This document shows, in pieces, positions 25,267 through 38,229 of a stretch of DNA of 64,000 nt. Below the pieces are notes generated by a model that worked only from the letters and a program-made list of their open reading frames with translations, made no database searches and had not been told where the DNA came from. The stretch spans positions 40,048,464 to 40,112,463 of the forward strand of contig NC_053139.1 of NCBI RefSeq assembly GCF_016808335.1, given 5' to 3'. Source of the stretch: Panicum virgatum (lineage: Eukaryota > Streptophyta > Magnoliopsida > Poales > Poaceae). The stretch's first letter is position 1. The number at the start of each line of letters is the position of its first letter. Made by a program: the position numbers and the translations under genes.

Positions 25267-25899
25267 ATGGAGGCAGCCGCCGCGAGCCGCGCCGAGGTCG
25301 ACACCTCCCGGCCGTTCCGGTCGGTCCGGCAGGCCGTCGAGGTCTTCGGCGAGCGGTACGCCGGTGGTGGCAGCGGCGGCGGCGGCTCCATTGCGAGCAG
25401 CGAGTCCAGCGTCAAGCTCAGCGCGCCTCCGGCAGCCTCGTCGTCCACGGTGCTGGAGCTGGAGCTGGCCTGCCTGAAGAAGCTGGAGGAAGACCTGGCG
25501 GAGGCCAAGGGCGAGCTGGTGGAGCTGAGGCAGAGGCAGGCCCAGATGGAGGTGGCCGTGTCCAGCCTGAGCGCGCAGTTCAGCAGGGGCCTGGCCGTCT
25601 TCTCCGGCCTCGGCAAGGGGAAGGAGGTGGCCGTCGGAGAGGACGAGTGCAGCGGCCACGGCCGGGTCCGCAGCGATCGGTGGGACGAGAGCCGGGCCGA
25701 GGAGTGGATGGCGAGCCTCGATTACCTGCCGAGCCTGTCGGAGGCGCTGGCCATCAAGATGATCGAGGACGACCTGGGGGGAGACGGCAAGGGGAGGAAC
25801 GCCAAGAACAAGGCTGCCAGGAAGAAGAAGCACAAGAAGCAGAGTGGGATCTCGCTGGTCGGGGGCATGTTCTGCGCCAAGAAAGCCAAGTCCAGGTGA
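25267..25899 (+). CDS. WEB-family (DUF827-type) coiled-coil protein
   Basis: A single uninterrupted 210-residue frame. The N-terminus has the WEB signature VDTSRPFRSVRQAVEVFGER (about residues 11-30), then a Gly/Ser-rich linker. A coiled coil at about residues 65-105 (ELELACLKKLEEDLAEAKGEL...) follows, then an acidic linker, a basic Lys-rich tail (KNKAARKKKHKKQ) and a Cys-containing end. WEB proteins act in light-driven chloroplast movement and related cytoskeletal roles, but this short form may differ. I chose the ATG at 25267 because homology begins about ten residues later; an upstream in-frame ATG at 25039 would add residues with no family resemblance. High GC and a clean frame suggest a functional gene. 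Confidence 0.75.
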   Translation: MEAAAASRAEVDTSRPFRSVRQAVEVFGERYAGGGSGGGGSIASSESSVKLSAPPAASSSTVLELELACLKKLEEDLAEAKGELVELRQRQAQMEVAVSSLSAQFSRGLAVFSGLGKGKEVAVGEDECSGHGRVRSDRWDESRAEEWMASLDYLPSLSEALAIKMIEDDLGGDGKGRNAKNKAARKKKHKKQSGISLVGGMFCAKKAKSR

Positions 25900-27681
25900 T
25901 CCGAAGCCAGGCCGGGACAACACATACACATACTTATACCAGAGAAGTTTTTTTATTTATGTTAAAAATAACTTTTTTCCTACCTAAATTTCTGCTGAAG
26001 AATGTAGCCTGCCTCATAAGCTGCATTGCGCAGCAGTTGCCGGTCCGGAACATGGGAATTTCGCAAGGATTTTATGGGAGCAATGCAATGCTGCATGGAG
26101 CGATTTGTTTGGCTCCGGTAGAAAGAAATCCTACAAAATTCCTGGTTGTTCTTGATGGGGAGCTGGCCCAAGAGAGTTTTGAAGTTGACGCTGCTTTGTA
26201 ATACCAGGTTAATGTTTGTGCTTAGTAGTTGGTAGGAGAGGTATGTCCTCCAGCCGCTAGATGAATTCCACCGGGTGTTAAAATGGTCTCGTACTTGTTT
26301 CCGTTCGTATTACCAAATATTCTAACGAGCTGGCGTATACGGCCGGCAGAGATAAACAACCGCTACTGGTTTCACGAAAAAAACGAACATGGTCGTTATT
26401 TCATCAAGTCAAAATTCACAAGCTGACAAGTTTAATATCCACAATGATATATTTGTCAGTACTTTTTATTAGCCGGGTCACGAAATGAAACAAATAAACT
26501 AAATGGAAGCAAAACCTGAAAACCGTTGCACCACAAGGACACCTTTAATAATACGGAGGAAAAAAATCAGGAGACGACAGACAGGCTTAACAATCCGGGA
26601 AAAGGAATCCAAGAGAGAACAATTATGCTTCTAGGGCGCCAATCTACTACCATGTCTGCGTTGTTACAATAGAAATGAAGATAAAAATAGGAAGAAAAAT
26701 GTCGTATCCAAACATTAAATGAGCCATCTCACCAGCTATTAGCACTTTCAAGATCCAACACGAGGGAGGTGTCACAATTTGCATAAAACCAATCATATAT
26801 CCCAGGTAACAACTGTCCGAGTTCTTTCGCGTAGCTGTTTAAAATTCCAACACTACAACATGAGAAATTAGCATATTTGAATAGATATCACCAAATGACA
26901 CCCAGAAATCATGCACCGGGAATATATAACAGAGCTGAAACTTTAACAAATATATATGTACTTTTAAGAATGAAATCAGATTTAGATTCGGGACTTCTTA
27001 CCTGGCATACCCCAACAATTTATGCTCGTTCATGTGTGTACTTGTACAGCACAATGATGCATGATTGAGGGTCAGCTTCAGCTACATCAGGAAAAAGCCC
27101 AAGTGCTGTAATGTAGAAGCAGCAGGCAGCCTACCACTCCAAGAGATTGGACAGTTCAAAACGCTGATGGTCCATGTACAAGATCCGAAAGAAAAAAGAA
27201 ACACCTGCTTTCTAAAGAGATGTAGGTCAACAGCAAAGGAAACAAACTACACCATGAACCTTTATACAGTCAACAGGGAACCTTGCAGCAGAGCTGCATT
27301 CACAATGCTTAAAATACAAGGTGCAGCAGACAAATGAACAGGAAAAAACAAAGGGAGGAAGCCAGATACAACAAAGAGAATTGTCGGTAAAATCGGTTAG
27401 CCTTTTCACCTGTAAAAAGATTAAATTAAATCAATTATTCCTATTGAGATTACACATTGGAAGAAGGAAACCAATGATAAAATTAATTAGTGACAAAGCT
27501 GCAATGGCAATGACCTATGTGCAGCATCTGTTCTACACCTACATAACGGACAGTTACACTCCCTGTTAAATAAGCATAGTTAAAGGCTGAAACAGTTTCT
27601 GTTACACTTCTGAGCAGGTGTCACCTGAGGTTTAAAAACTGTAGGAATGAGCCAATCGCTGCCCTGAATCCTAAATCACTG
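25900..27681. other. 3' flanks of two convergent genes
   Basis: AT-rich sequence between the convergent WEB-like and ASHH2-like loci, probably both 3' UTRs plus spacer. I see no recognisable coding sequence or element in it. Confidence 0.45.
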
Positions 27682-29834
27682 CTATTGAGGTTTTGGAGGC
27701 TCGATTCTTTCAAATCTATGATGGTTGCTCGAAAATTTCCTTCCTTGATGATGGTATGGCCATTTTGTTCTAGGCCCATTCCGCCACGTCCTATGCACTC
27801 TTCCATCTCGGCCTACTGTCCTTCCACAATTTCCATAACTGCTATGGTTCACTGGGGATGTTCCATCAGGCTGAAACATATGAGATGATGAAGTGGAAGG
27901 GCAAGGACTCCCTCGTGGGTAGGCAGGCACTGGTGGACAAGGACTAAAAGGCACACCAGGAGCAACTTTCCATTTTTGGTGGCATTGGCCTCCTTCAGAT
28001 TCAGGGGTTCCAAAGTGCTGACCAAGCGTGACAGGAACCCCATGCGAAACACTCAAGCTAGGTTGGTTCCTCTCCATGCAAAGTTGTGAAGGCTGACATT
28101 CCTGTTTGGGCTCAAACCCAGGAGGCACATCATCATCTGCACCCTCTGTTGAACTCTCCATGTGATGGACACCATTATAACAGTTGTTTGTTCCCTGGTT
28201 CCTCTGCAACTTGCTTCTCACACCGTATTCGCCATGACCAGAAAAAACCTTTTGGATTTTTAGTCCCACCATCTTATAGTGCTCATCAGGTTGATAGTCC
28301 CAACGGCTCTTGCGTTTCCTCCTAGCAGAACTCCAGACCATATTTGTTCCCTGGATATCCTGTGCAAATGCGGATATATGTGGATATTCTGTTGGTTCAC
28401 TTCTTGCATTATTATGGAGGATCCATCTATCACGAAAGCTCCGAGAAATCTGTTGGACCTGTCGCAAGGAGTTATGCCCATTCATGAATTAATGATTGCA
28501 AAGCAGACAAAATTCACATGAAATTCTTACGAGAAAATCAGTAATAAAAAAAATGTCAATAGGGGCTATGAGAAAATGATGGATATGAGAAGTAACCAGC
28601 AATTCCAACATAACTCCTGAGTGGGCCAAAACTTCTAAACCATAGACACATGCTATTTCATGAAAGAACAGTGCTTCATACGTTATCACTGAATGTGGAA
28701 CTAGTTTAGGAACACAGACGTATAATCAGGTTTAAATCTGACTGCCCATGCCAATTGCCAATTATGGTAAACTGCCCATTTACAATGTCCTCTTATAATG
28801 ACTCCTTTCCTTTTAAAAATATCTCCAAAGGTTGCCCTTTTTCCATGCATCAGTACAAAAAAATAACCATGCATTAAACTACCAAGGAGCAGTATATAAC
28901 TTTATATCCATATATCAGGATTGCAGTGAAAACAAAAAAATACCATTTACAGCTTAACAAAGAAGTAATATAATACCAATAGTTCCAGAACAGAAGTTCA
29001 AAATGTATCCCTGAAATTCTCACATGTTCAACCTACAGACCAAGACCCACTCTTTAACTAGCTTTGTCACAAAAGTGTGGCGGCCATTTTAGTTGTCAAA
29101 ACACATCTACTTTCTACGCATAGTGAAGGATAAGCGTTGCATTGAAATCTAGCAAAGAAGTAAACTACAAATGTATTTCCACAAAGCTGAAGGAATGCAT
29201 TAGCATGGTATGTCCATTACCTGAAAGTTCTTATGTCTGACCAAGCTCAGCATTGAGTCTCTGAAGCTGCAGTGCAAGTTCCAGATGGAAGTTATAGAAA
29301 ATGGAATCTTGACTAAATATTCAAAAGGATCAAAAGTAGGGGCTATTTTTAAAGCACTGTTAAATTTCACTAAGCATGCCACTACACTGACAGACTTAGT
29401 TTAGTAAGTAGTGAATAGGTAAAACCAACACACACGATTTTAAAATTGTCTCCCTATTGCATAAGAATAGAAACTATCCATAAAGCAACAAGGAAGTTCC
29501 TTTTTTCTCCAAGGGAAGGATTTCATTTCGTTTCTTTGAGGAAACCCAATGCTGGTTCAGGTCTCAAAAAGAAATAAGACAAAACAAAACACATAAAAGA
29601 AAATAATGGGACCTAGAATACAAGTTAAATAGGAAACTCTTCAATCAGTGCCAAATACATAAGGAAGTTTAAATAACCTAACCTTTCGACTCCAGCACAT
29701 CGAGGACCTCCATTTATGTGCTCAGATGTCAAAATTCCTTTCTGAGCTAGAAACTCCAGTACCTGAAGGCAGATGCCAATAATCATACACAAAGTACCAC
29801 CAGGTTCTGAGGATATAGCCCTTATTATATTGTA

Positions 29835-30087
29835 CTCCTTCCAGTAAAAAATAAGTGTCATTTTAGTTTGCTTGCACTCAACGTGATTAAACTGTGACCT
29901 TCTCTTCAGTTTGAGTGAACTTTTGAAAATGGTATCTCAAGATTTGTCTCCAAAAGCAAATTTAAAATATTATAACCTTGCTAGGTTTTGCATTTATTTT
30001 ATACTTAGTAATTCGTAGTCAATGTAGTGTCTTGGTAAGCATGTCATGTCACTATCAAAAACTACACTTATTCGAGAACAGAGAGAG
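29835..30087. mobile_element. Stowaway-like (Tc1/mariner) MITE
   Basis: Ends resemble the Stowaway terminus (CTCCTTCCAG...AATAAGTGTC at left, inverted ...ACACTTATTCGAGAACAGAGAGAG at right), flanked by TA on both sides. It lies in an intron of the ASHH2-like locus. Confidence 0.65.
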
Positions 30088-31440
30088 TAATGGGAAAATA
30101 CTATGCCAACTGGAAACCATACAACATGTGGATGCCACAGCTGATGATATGAACACATAAATTGTATGAGAATAAGTGCAGACCTTAAGAAGCTTCCGTA
30201 TAATAGGTATCCGGTGGAAGTTGATCCTATTCTGCTTCAATATATTATGAAGCATTTGCAATCCTGTCATAAAATAAAACAAAAGATTCTTAGTTGGTGA
30301 CTAGAGAACTTCCATACAGGGAGTTGAAGGCAAGGAAATATACCATTCTTGTTGATGATATCCAACAGGACCGAACGTGATTTTGTTTTCAAAAGTGCAT
30401 CAAGAATCAATGAAAGATCCCTCACACTGAAAGAGATTAAAAAATCAGCATATCTAGGGAAGAGAAAAACTTGATTCACAAGTCACCTGGTGAACATACC
30501 TTTTAGATGTGCCCCCGGCACTGTCACCCTCTGCTGCAGTCACAACGAGAAGCTTCAAGTATCCATTTGTAGCATCCTGCTTGAAAAAAAAATACTAGTT
30601 AGAACATAAAAATATAGAATGACAACTAATGTTTGCACTGCTGGATTAAATGATGCAACAAGAAAATCCATATTAGTGCTAGCATGAAACACGAGCCAAT
30701 AACAGAGACAGACAAATTTGGGTCTCAATTCGCAAGCCTTTCAGAATTTGACACCCTGACCCACATGTCAATGACTCAGATTGGCCCCACAAGTCATTGT
30801 GATAAGGAGTTGATCAGAGAACGTGACATTACCATACATTTACACCCAGGAACCAAACAAGAAAGCTAGGCAAGGTCCATGAGGGATCCAAACAAGCCCT
30901 AAAGCAATCAAGATGCATTTCAAACCTAAGGAGGTCTGATTTTGCTAGAAATTCTAGTCCAAGTTGTTTAATAAAGTATGTTCCTGAGCTTCTGTACACA
31001 AAAAATGTATGAAACAACAATACAACTTATGCACTATGTTCTTGAGCTATTGTACTCCAGATATATGAGCACCACTAATCAAAGTCCTAATCAGATCTAA
31101 CTGTATGTTTTTTTTGTCCATCATATGGAGATTGCATCATAATTAGAATTACCAACAAAACATTTAACAAAAATATCGTTAGTTAAAAGCAGGTACACTA
31201 GATTATGTACAATTTAAGGGTATAATCACAGTTTCATACCTTTCGTTTGCTGATACCTCCGTTCCCATCCAGAAGGTTGTTCAGTTGTCCTTCAACTACA
31301 TATATCAAGGAGAGAACATTAAGACTCACATTTTAGCCAAAGTATGGAGAGGAAAGCATGGGGCAGAATAGTATTACCTCCCAAGATGTGTTCATTGTCA
31401 ATTGGTGTTGATGATTGTGGTTTCACATTTCTATGTTGTT

Positions 31441-31796
31441 TTAAGAGAAACAAGTTAAATGTTGAATGTTGGTTTCACAAGTTAAATGTTGTTTCACAGA
31501 AAAAAAAATGCTGACAAATAAGTTAAATCAAGGAGGCAAATAGATGGACGGCAACAGTACAAATGTTGATGAGTGGCAACAGTACAAATGTTTGTGTTTT
31601 ATGCACTCTGTGAGTAAATTTTCCCTATCTATCCTGCAAATGGACATATGAACAAGAACTTATAGTAACGTTTTAGACTACTAACTGTCCTGCAAATTCC
31701 CACAATCTATGATTAAAGGAAACTACATGTCCATAACAGAAAAAAATGCTGACAAATAGGTTAAATCAAGGAGGCAAATAGATGGACGGCACCAAC
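31441..31796. repeat. nested direct repeats at the place of the missing SET exons
   Basis: A block of about 55 bp (AAAATGCTGACAAATA(A/G)G ... AGATGGACGGCA) occurs near 31500-31555 and again at 31740-31792, the second abutting the donor site of exon 31797-31876. Between the copies are smaller tandem repeats (GGCAACAGTACAAATGTT twice near 31550-31590, ACAAGTTAAATGTT twice near 31450-31490). This is the whole interval between the two exons that should flank the SET coding region. Confidence 0.8.
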
Positions 31797-32160
31797 CTCA
31801 TCAATGGATTGTGTCCTGCGTTGCCGATGCAGAAACAAGTTTGACCTAATAGATGTCCATGATGGTGCTTTGCAAGCTACGCAACAACATGCAAAAGTTT
31901 GTAACAAAATCAGATATGATAACACATAAGGAATTATTTTACATTATAATGAACAAAAAGTTATACCGAAGAAAATAAAAAGAATGTAGAGGTTTCAAAA
32001 CCTTTGGAGTTGGATCTGTCATCATCTGCTTCATCAGCTGAAGCATCCGAAAGGTCAAGTTCCGCATTGATCTCAGCATTTGTCTTTTCTTGTGGAATAG
32101 AACAGTTAGCAAATGCCTTGTCTCCATTGTCCATACAAGTCCTTCATAGTAAAAAAAAGA

Positions 32161-32176
32161 GGGGGGGGGGGGGGGG
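32161..32176. repeat. G16 homopolymer beside a splice acceptor
   Basis: Sixteen G on the plus strand; on the minus strand this is a C16 tract followed by T8, about 20 nt before the acceptor of the second CW exon. Confidence 0.9.
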
Positions 32177-33272
32177 TCAATCAGATGTATAAAATAATCA
32201 ATAGATGAGCCGCAATATGTATAAAAAATGAGTGTACAGCACATGACTGAATGGAATAAATCAAGATACAAAAATAGAAGGAACTTGCGGGAGATCTAAA
32301 GTAGAGATTTGCACAGAGTGGTAGTGACACATATTAGGATGTGGGGTTTCCAAACACTTACACTAGCAGTTTTTCTTTCTATAAAAGATGAATGCAAATC
32401 CATACTTGAATCAAACAAGCTGTGGGCTTAATTAACATCTCAAATATTAGTCTGAAATACAGTGGGCACGCAGCAAAAGGGAAAGCATAGATGATGGAGA
32501 CAGGTGAACATGGTGCAACTTCCAAGAAAATTATAAAGCTACAATCGCCAATGACTATCCTTGACATGTGTATCATACACACTCTAGTCAAGAACGGATT
32601 ATGCATGCAGCTTGACCTGGTTGGGCTAGCCCATCAACCTATCTTAGTTCTTTTGCTTTACCAGATGTGTACAAAGTGAACAACCTATTTGATAAAGCTG
32701 ATGGGATGTTTTCTAAAGGCGCATCTGTAATAAAACCGAACTGCTGAGAAAATGCAACATATTCAGAATAATGTCTACACCAAACTTGTAAAACTAAAAC
32801 CGCCTAGGGCAGTTCTCGTACTGAATCATCTAGTCAAGAGAAGGACGTGTTTGACAGGGGGTCGAAGACCATGGCATATCTTCTGACGATGTGCCAGTAA
32901 GAATTATAAAAAATTATTACAATGCAGGTTCCAGGCTTATTTCTTTGGATTGATCCATCTGAAACCAAACCGAAACCAGGAAGAAGTAGCTCTCTTTGGA
33001 ACAGGTTTTATGATAGAGATGGCATTATCTGTTCCACGGCTGGGATAGAACCCACAAGTACAAAGTGTAGCATCTACACGGAACAATAATTGAATTGTTC
33101 AAGAAAAAGTGTAGAGCCTAGGTGGAATAACAATTTGAATAAAAGTATGCCCAAAATACAAGGAGCAAGTTTGCTCCTCCAGAAAATACAGTCAGATGTT
33201 ACTGAGCAAAAGTTGACACAACTTGAAAGGTCAAATCGGCATGTCCACATTATAAAGCAGAAAAAAAATGTA

Positions 33273-33456
33273 GGGCCTGCTTGGTTGGCTACCAAAATAT
33301 GGGCATGCTAATCTTTTTTACCAAAACCTTGGCAAGTTTAGAATAACAGTTAGTTAGGTGAGCTACTTTTTGGAATCCAACCAAATGAGTGCCAAAATTT
33401 ATAGGCTTGCCTACGTTTTGGCATGCCCATATTTTGGTAGCCAACCAAGCATGCTT
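33273..33456. mobile_element. MITE with long terminal inverted repeats
   Basis: Left end GGGCCTGCTTGGTTGGCTAC... and right end ...GTAGCCAACCAAGCATGC pair over about 35 bp (33280-33308 with 33421-33447). The outermost bases match less well and no clear target duplication was found, so the superfamily is open. It is in an intron of the ASHH2-like locus. Confidence 0.65.
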
Positions 33457-36329
33457 GTAGTGATCCATGTGGTTAGGATCAGTTTTCCATTTTGAGTCAG
33501 TAATTTTGGATTATCCTCCTAGAAACCAAAATAATATAAGAGAACTTTTTTCCCAAAATGGACCATACAGACCAAATGAAGAGTGTAGCCAATTAGAATG
33601 GCAGGCTAGTGGAACCATTAAGAGTTGATAGCTGAGAGCCTGAGATAACAGGAAGGAAAGTTATTACCATCTTGTTTCTCCAATGACATCAACAAGTTCA
33701 GCAGGTATGCAGCGCCACTTTTGGCAATCATCACAACACACCCATGCAGCACGTGGTGGTGGTGGTGGTGGTAAAGATGCACCATCTGTTTTGCATGCAA
33801 CATTTCCAGGTAAATCAGTAGATATGGCACTAGAGTTCTTGGGTGCAAATTCAGTGGCAGGATCAAGATTACCTGTGTAAAATGAGAATGTAAATTACTT
33901 GACATATGTCATGGAAAAGAAACAAATGATAATCACAAAGAAAATAAGACATACTCTGTTCATTCATACGAGACGCTGCCAGATCAGATGAAGGCAAATT
34001 CAAAAGACCATGATCAAAGGCAGTGTCATCTGCTATATTTTTCTTCTTACTTTTTTCTTTCTTATGTGGATCCTGCGCCTTACCCTTCTTTCCTGCGTTA
34101 GCATCCTTTTTTTTGCTTCTTTGTGATTTCGTACTGTCAAATGCACTCCCTCTGCCACCATCCATTACAGAGTGACTTCCAATGGTATCATGTTCATAAA
34201 TAGCATGAACCTGTGTGCCAGAAGTTAGGGCTTCAAAACAAGAACTAAACTCTGGAGGCCTTGTGCAGAGAATTGACTCAGATGGATCAGGAGAAATTGA
34301 ATCGCTAGAAAATGGCCTATGTTTTGAAGCTTCACTTGGAGAAATTTTGGTGGATCCTGTAACACTCTTTCTTTTCCCTTTAGATCCATCTTTCTTTTTG
34401 CAACCTGGCTTTCTGACAATTCTGATTTTCCTCAATGCATTAGACTTCTGTAAAGCCTGCCCTTTTCCTTCACCAACATCATTGTCTGCCACGGCATGAG
34501 ATGGAACAATCTCTTCCTTTCTGGTGTCGTCATGCAAAGTGGTTTTAGCCTGCTGCTCTAAGTTCATCAATGATAATAAAGCTTGTTCTTTTCCAAAGTT
34601 GGAAGTAGATGAAACAGATGGATGATAGCCACCAACATTCAGTGCACCAGTATTGGTTGAGTTTTCATGTAGCATAACATCATGGCTTGCAGAAGCATTA
34701 CCTTCACATGTAACAGAAGCCACCTCCAAAACAGAATCCGGTGAAAATTCAACATGCAGCATGGCACTGCCATTGGCATTGGTAAAAGAAGGTTCAGAAG
34801 TTGAAAGCTTAGCACACCCTCCATGGACATCTGCAGCACATTTTTCTTTAGTAGAACTCACCAAGGCCCTTTCCAACTGCTGCGCATCAGTCTGGATACA
34901 CTTTGATTTCACTGTACAATAACTGTTAGTAGACTCTGCAGTATTGCTTGTACTATCAAAAATACTAATTGATGTATCAGAAGACAACTTTGGAATGTTT
35001 TGTCTGCGACTTTCCAAAGAAACATCAGTATCAGCCACAGTTGAACAGGCTGGTTGCTTGTTCAATTCACTAGCTGCATGCCCTATATCCACCACAGTTG
35101 ATAAGGTCGATTGCCCATTCAATTCACTAGCTGCATACCCTGTAACAGACATGGAAGAGAATTTACTCTTTGAAGATCTTGAACTTCGACTTCTGCGAAT
35201 ACTTGACTGACTTTTCTGATCAGATCTGTTATCTGATCTTCCTTTGTCCAGGCAAGTTGGATGAGAATTAGAAGTCGACGGCCCACAGCTTTGGTCGAAG
35301 CCATCTAATAGCTCTTTTAGACTGCCCCAAGTAGAGGGTTTTGGTGGTCTGTTCATGCCACTTCTTCCCTTAGCGATTTTGTTTGGGAACAGACTCGTGG
35401 TGCTTTGCTGTAATGAGCTCGCAACATCAATCTTTTTAGGTTGGCATGTGCTGGTACTTGCTTGGTTCATTTGATTAGGCCTCTCAGAATCTCTTCTAGA
35501 TGAAGCAGCTCTTTTTGGATTCCTACGTCTGAACACGTTTAATGCTGTCAGCTTTTGACTTTGTAATTCTCCATCATTAGAATTGCTGACAAAATCAACG
35601 GAACTGTAATCAGCACAATTACTGGCATTGAGCCCTTGCTCCAAATGGCCAGATCTACCAACAGCAGAATCTTGAGGACCCAAGCATAGAGCAGATGATT
35701 CCTTGCCACTACAACAAGGTTCATCGCCACAAGGTTGGTTATCCGAAGAAACACACAGGTTTCCCTCTGGGGATAGTCCAGAGGTTCCATATTTAGAAGA
35801 GGTATGTTGCAACTCTTTATCAGCATGAGGACCAGAATGCTGATTCTCATCACCGTAGGCCTCCGGACGGAGGCCACTGTCACACAACGACATGTCTCCT
35901 CCCAGTGAATCACAAATCATTTTTTCAAAGCCTGCACTATTTTCAGATGTATCAACAGCCTGACCTACCTCCCTATCTAAAGGAACATCAACGGAGCTCC
36001 CGTAAACAGAAGGAACTGACGTTTCATCAACTGGGCAGGAGACTACTGAATTTATATTTGGCAAGAAGCCAGCCTTTTTCCAGCTCATGATTAGCACCAG
36101 TCATCAATGGCAGGCCATCAGCACCACATAGCAATTTCTCAGAGTGATGCTTCCCCAGATCTGACAATTCCCCATTGTCATGGACTGCTTCCATACAATC
36201 TGTCCGCAAGTCCTCTTCACTTGTGTTTACCTTCCTTCTGGAAAACCGGCGCTCATCTTCAGGAGCCTCCTTGTGAAATGCACTCTCACAAGATGTCGTG
36301 CGCCGCGTGGAGAGGTGCGGCACGGATGA

Positions 36330-38221
36330 TTAGCGGACAGCAAGTTGAAGCAGAAAGGTTAACCAAGCGCACGAAATTAGATCCTGCGGCCAAGGTTTCA
36401 TACAACTAGACCCTATACGATCCATAACAACAATATACAATTTTAAAACTAACAATAATATCCTAGAGGAGTTGTGCTGGTTGAGCCCTTGGTCTTCGGT
36501 TGAGAAAGCTGAAGCCCGTGGCAGTCCAGTCCAGCGAGTCAAATACACCACACCGCTGTCCGGATGTAGCCGCACGCTCCACATCCACTCAAGTTGAAGG
36601 TCAAAGCGGCTGACCGAGTAAGCGATCAATATTTGCCCCGTTCACCCGCGCGGTCGCAGTCGCCGCGCACGCACCAACAAAGGAACCAGCGCCGAGGAAG
36701 GGGCAGCCGCAACCCCTCGCCCCCGACCGGGGCGCTTGGCTTCCGGTGTCTTCTCGCGATCGCATCGTGTGCCAATGCGGATGCTCTGCCACTTTGCCTC
36801 TCTGTGTGTGTGTGTCGGCGCGCCGTTCCGCTTTGCGTGCATCGCAATGAGGCTGTCCGCAGCGGCACCCGGTACACCTTCCTGCTGCAGGACGAGTTTA
36901 TCGAAAATCGGCCTGCAGCGGGGTACTGGATCGCCACCGCTATCAAAGCGGAAGGCACAGTCTCCGCCAAATCCAGCGTTTTCCCGTTCGTCCGCTACGC
37001 GTCCTCCGGCCCCACCTCACAACCGCCGCGCTGTCGTGGCCCTCTCGTGCCTCCGCCGTGTCGCGTCTCCCCCGTGCCGCGCCTCCGCCGTTCGCAGCTC
37101 CTCGCCCTGGCAGCCCGCCGTTCGTCGCCCGCGCCCGGCCGCTGCAGCCCCTCACCCCAGATCAGGCCTGCTGCTGTTGCCGCGGGTGCTGCCCCTCCGT
37201 AGCCTGTCGCTGGGGACGGGGTCTCCGCGCGCCGCCGCGGGTCCTGCCCCTCCGCGGCCGCGAGGACTGCCGCCGGGGGGCGGGGCCCCTGCTCCTCCGC
37301 CGCGGGAGAGGGAGAGGCGCGCGAAAGGGAAGGAAGCGGGAGGGCCGCGCGCGCCTGGCCATGGCCGCCTCCGGGAGCCGCTGCCGCGTCCGGCCCGCCT
37401 CGCTGCCGCACCTCCGGGAGCTTGCGCCGCGCCGGCCTCGCCCCGCCGCCCACGCTGGCCTCCGCGAGCTCCCCTCGCGCCGCCGGTCCCCGACCCGCCC
37501 CTCGCGCTGGCCTCCGCGAGCTGCTCCGCCCCGTCGCGCCGAGCTGGCCGTCGCAGGGGAGGGCTGCCGCGCCGCGTAGGGGAGGGCCTGGGAGGAGAAG
37601 CCGCGCCCCGCCACACCCCGTCGGCGTCCTCGTGCACGGCGGCGGCGTGCGTATCGTCGTGCAGGACGTTCCAGGCGAGGTCGACGACGATGAGCCCCTT
37701 GCTACAAGCCGCCATCGGGCGACCGACGCACGACCAAGGTTTTCGACCGGCTCAGCACGCCCCTGGCCGAGGTACGTCTTCTTTGATTCTCCAGTGTCCT
37801 GTGATCTCCGTATGCTTTTGGAGTATTGGACTGACTTGTGATTGATTTCTGTTCCAATGGCTGCAGAAGCAAAGCAGTGTCGTGAAGCTGTCCCAAGAGC
37901 TGCAGGCGCTACTCGCCGCGGTCCAGGAGAAGCTCGTGAAGACCAAGGATCAGCTGGCGGAGAAGGAGACGCACTGGCGGAGGAAGCAGGGGAGGCCGGA
38001 GGCCGGCGGCACGGGAGGCGTGGGGAGAGAGAAAGACAGAGAATGGGAGGGAGGGGGTAAAAAAATCTAACACGTGGGTTCTACGGGTGGTAGTTGGTAT
38101 ATCGGTGCGGTTGGTATATCGGTGCGGTAGAACTGGATGTAAAAGAGAAAATTTCATTGAGCAAGATGGAATATTTTTTAATCTAGAGTACAACAAATGC
38201 GGACAGCCTCAAGCGGAGGGC
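36330..38221. other. GC-rich block between the ASHH2-like locus and a hAT element
   Basis: Long overlapping open frames on both strands from 36600 to 37700 are explained by very high GC and show no conserved domain. One stretch is more gene-like: 37700-37771 followed by a GT...AG intron (37772-37866), then 37867-38070 on the plus strand. It would encode DRLSTPLAE joined to a heptad-rich segment (KLSQELQALLAAVQEKLVKT). It may be the end of an unknown coiled-coil gene or a captured fragment. Confidence 0.3.
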
Positions 38222-38229
38222 AAGGTGGC

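Larger units (their letters stand above)
27682..36323 (-). pseudogene. ASHH2: ASHH2/SDG8-like histone methyltransferase locus lacking AWS-SET-post-SET
   Basis: Exons on the minus strand: about 36323-33955 (large, Ser-rich, with basic NLS-like clusters), 33872-33668 and 32141-32002 (CW zinc finger: WVCCDDCQKWRCIP, then TCMDNGDKAFANC), 31876-31797 (PSWTSIRSNLFLHR), 31430-31378, 31295-31240, 30576-30500, 30426-30344, 30263-30184, 29762-29683, 29266-29221 and 28458-27682 (SRSFRDRWI, then RKRKSRWDYQPDEHYK). The order matches SDG8/SDG725-type H3K36 methyltransferases. The roughly 250-300 residue AWS-SET-post-SET block expected after exon 31797 is absent. Exon 31797 ends in phase 0 but exon 31430 needs two preceding bases, so the spliced frame stops about ten codons on. 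A run of five T (36075-36079) adds a 1-nt frameshift in the first exon. The true 5' end is uncertain. Confidence 0.85.

Noticed and set aside
36594..37845. Long Pro/Arg-rich frames up to 369 codons
   Set aside because: Open on both strands because of extreme GC content; no domain and no conserved start.
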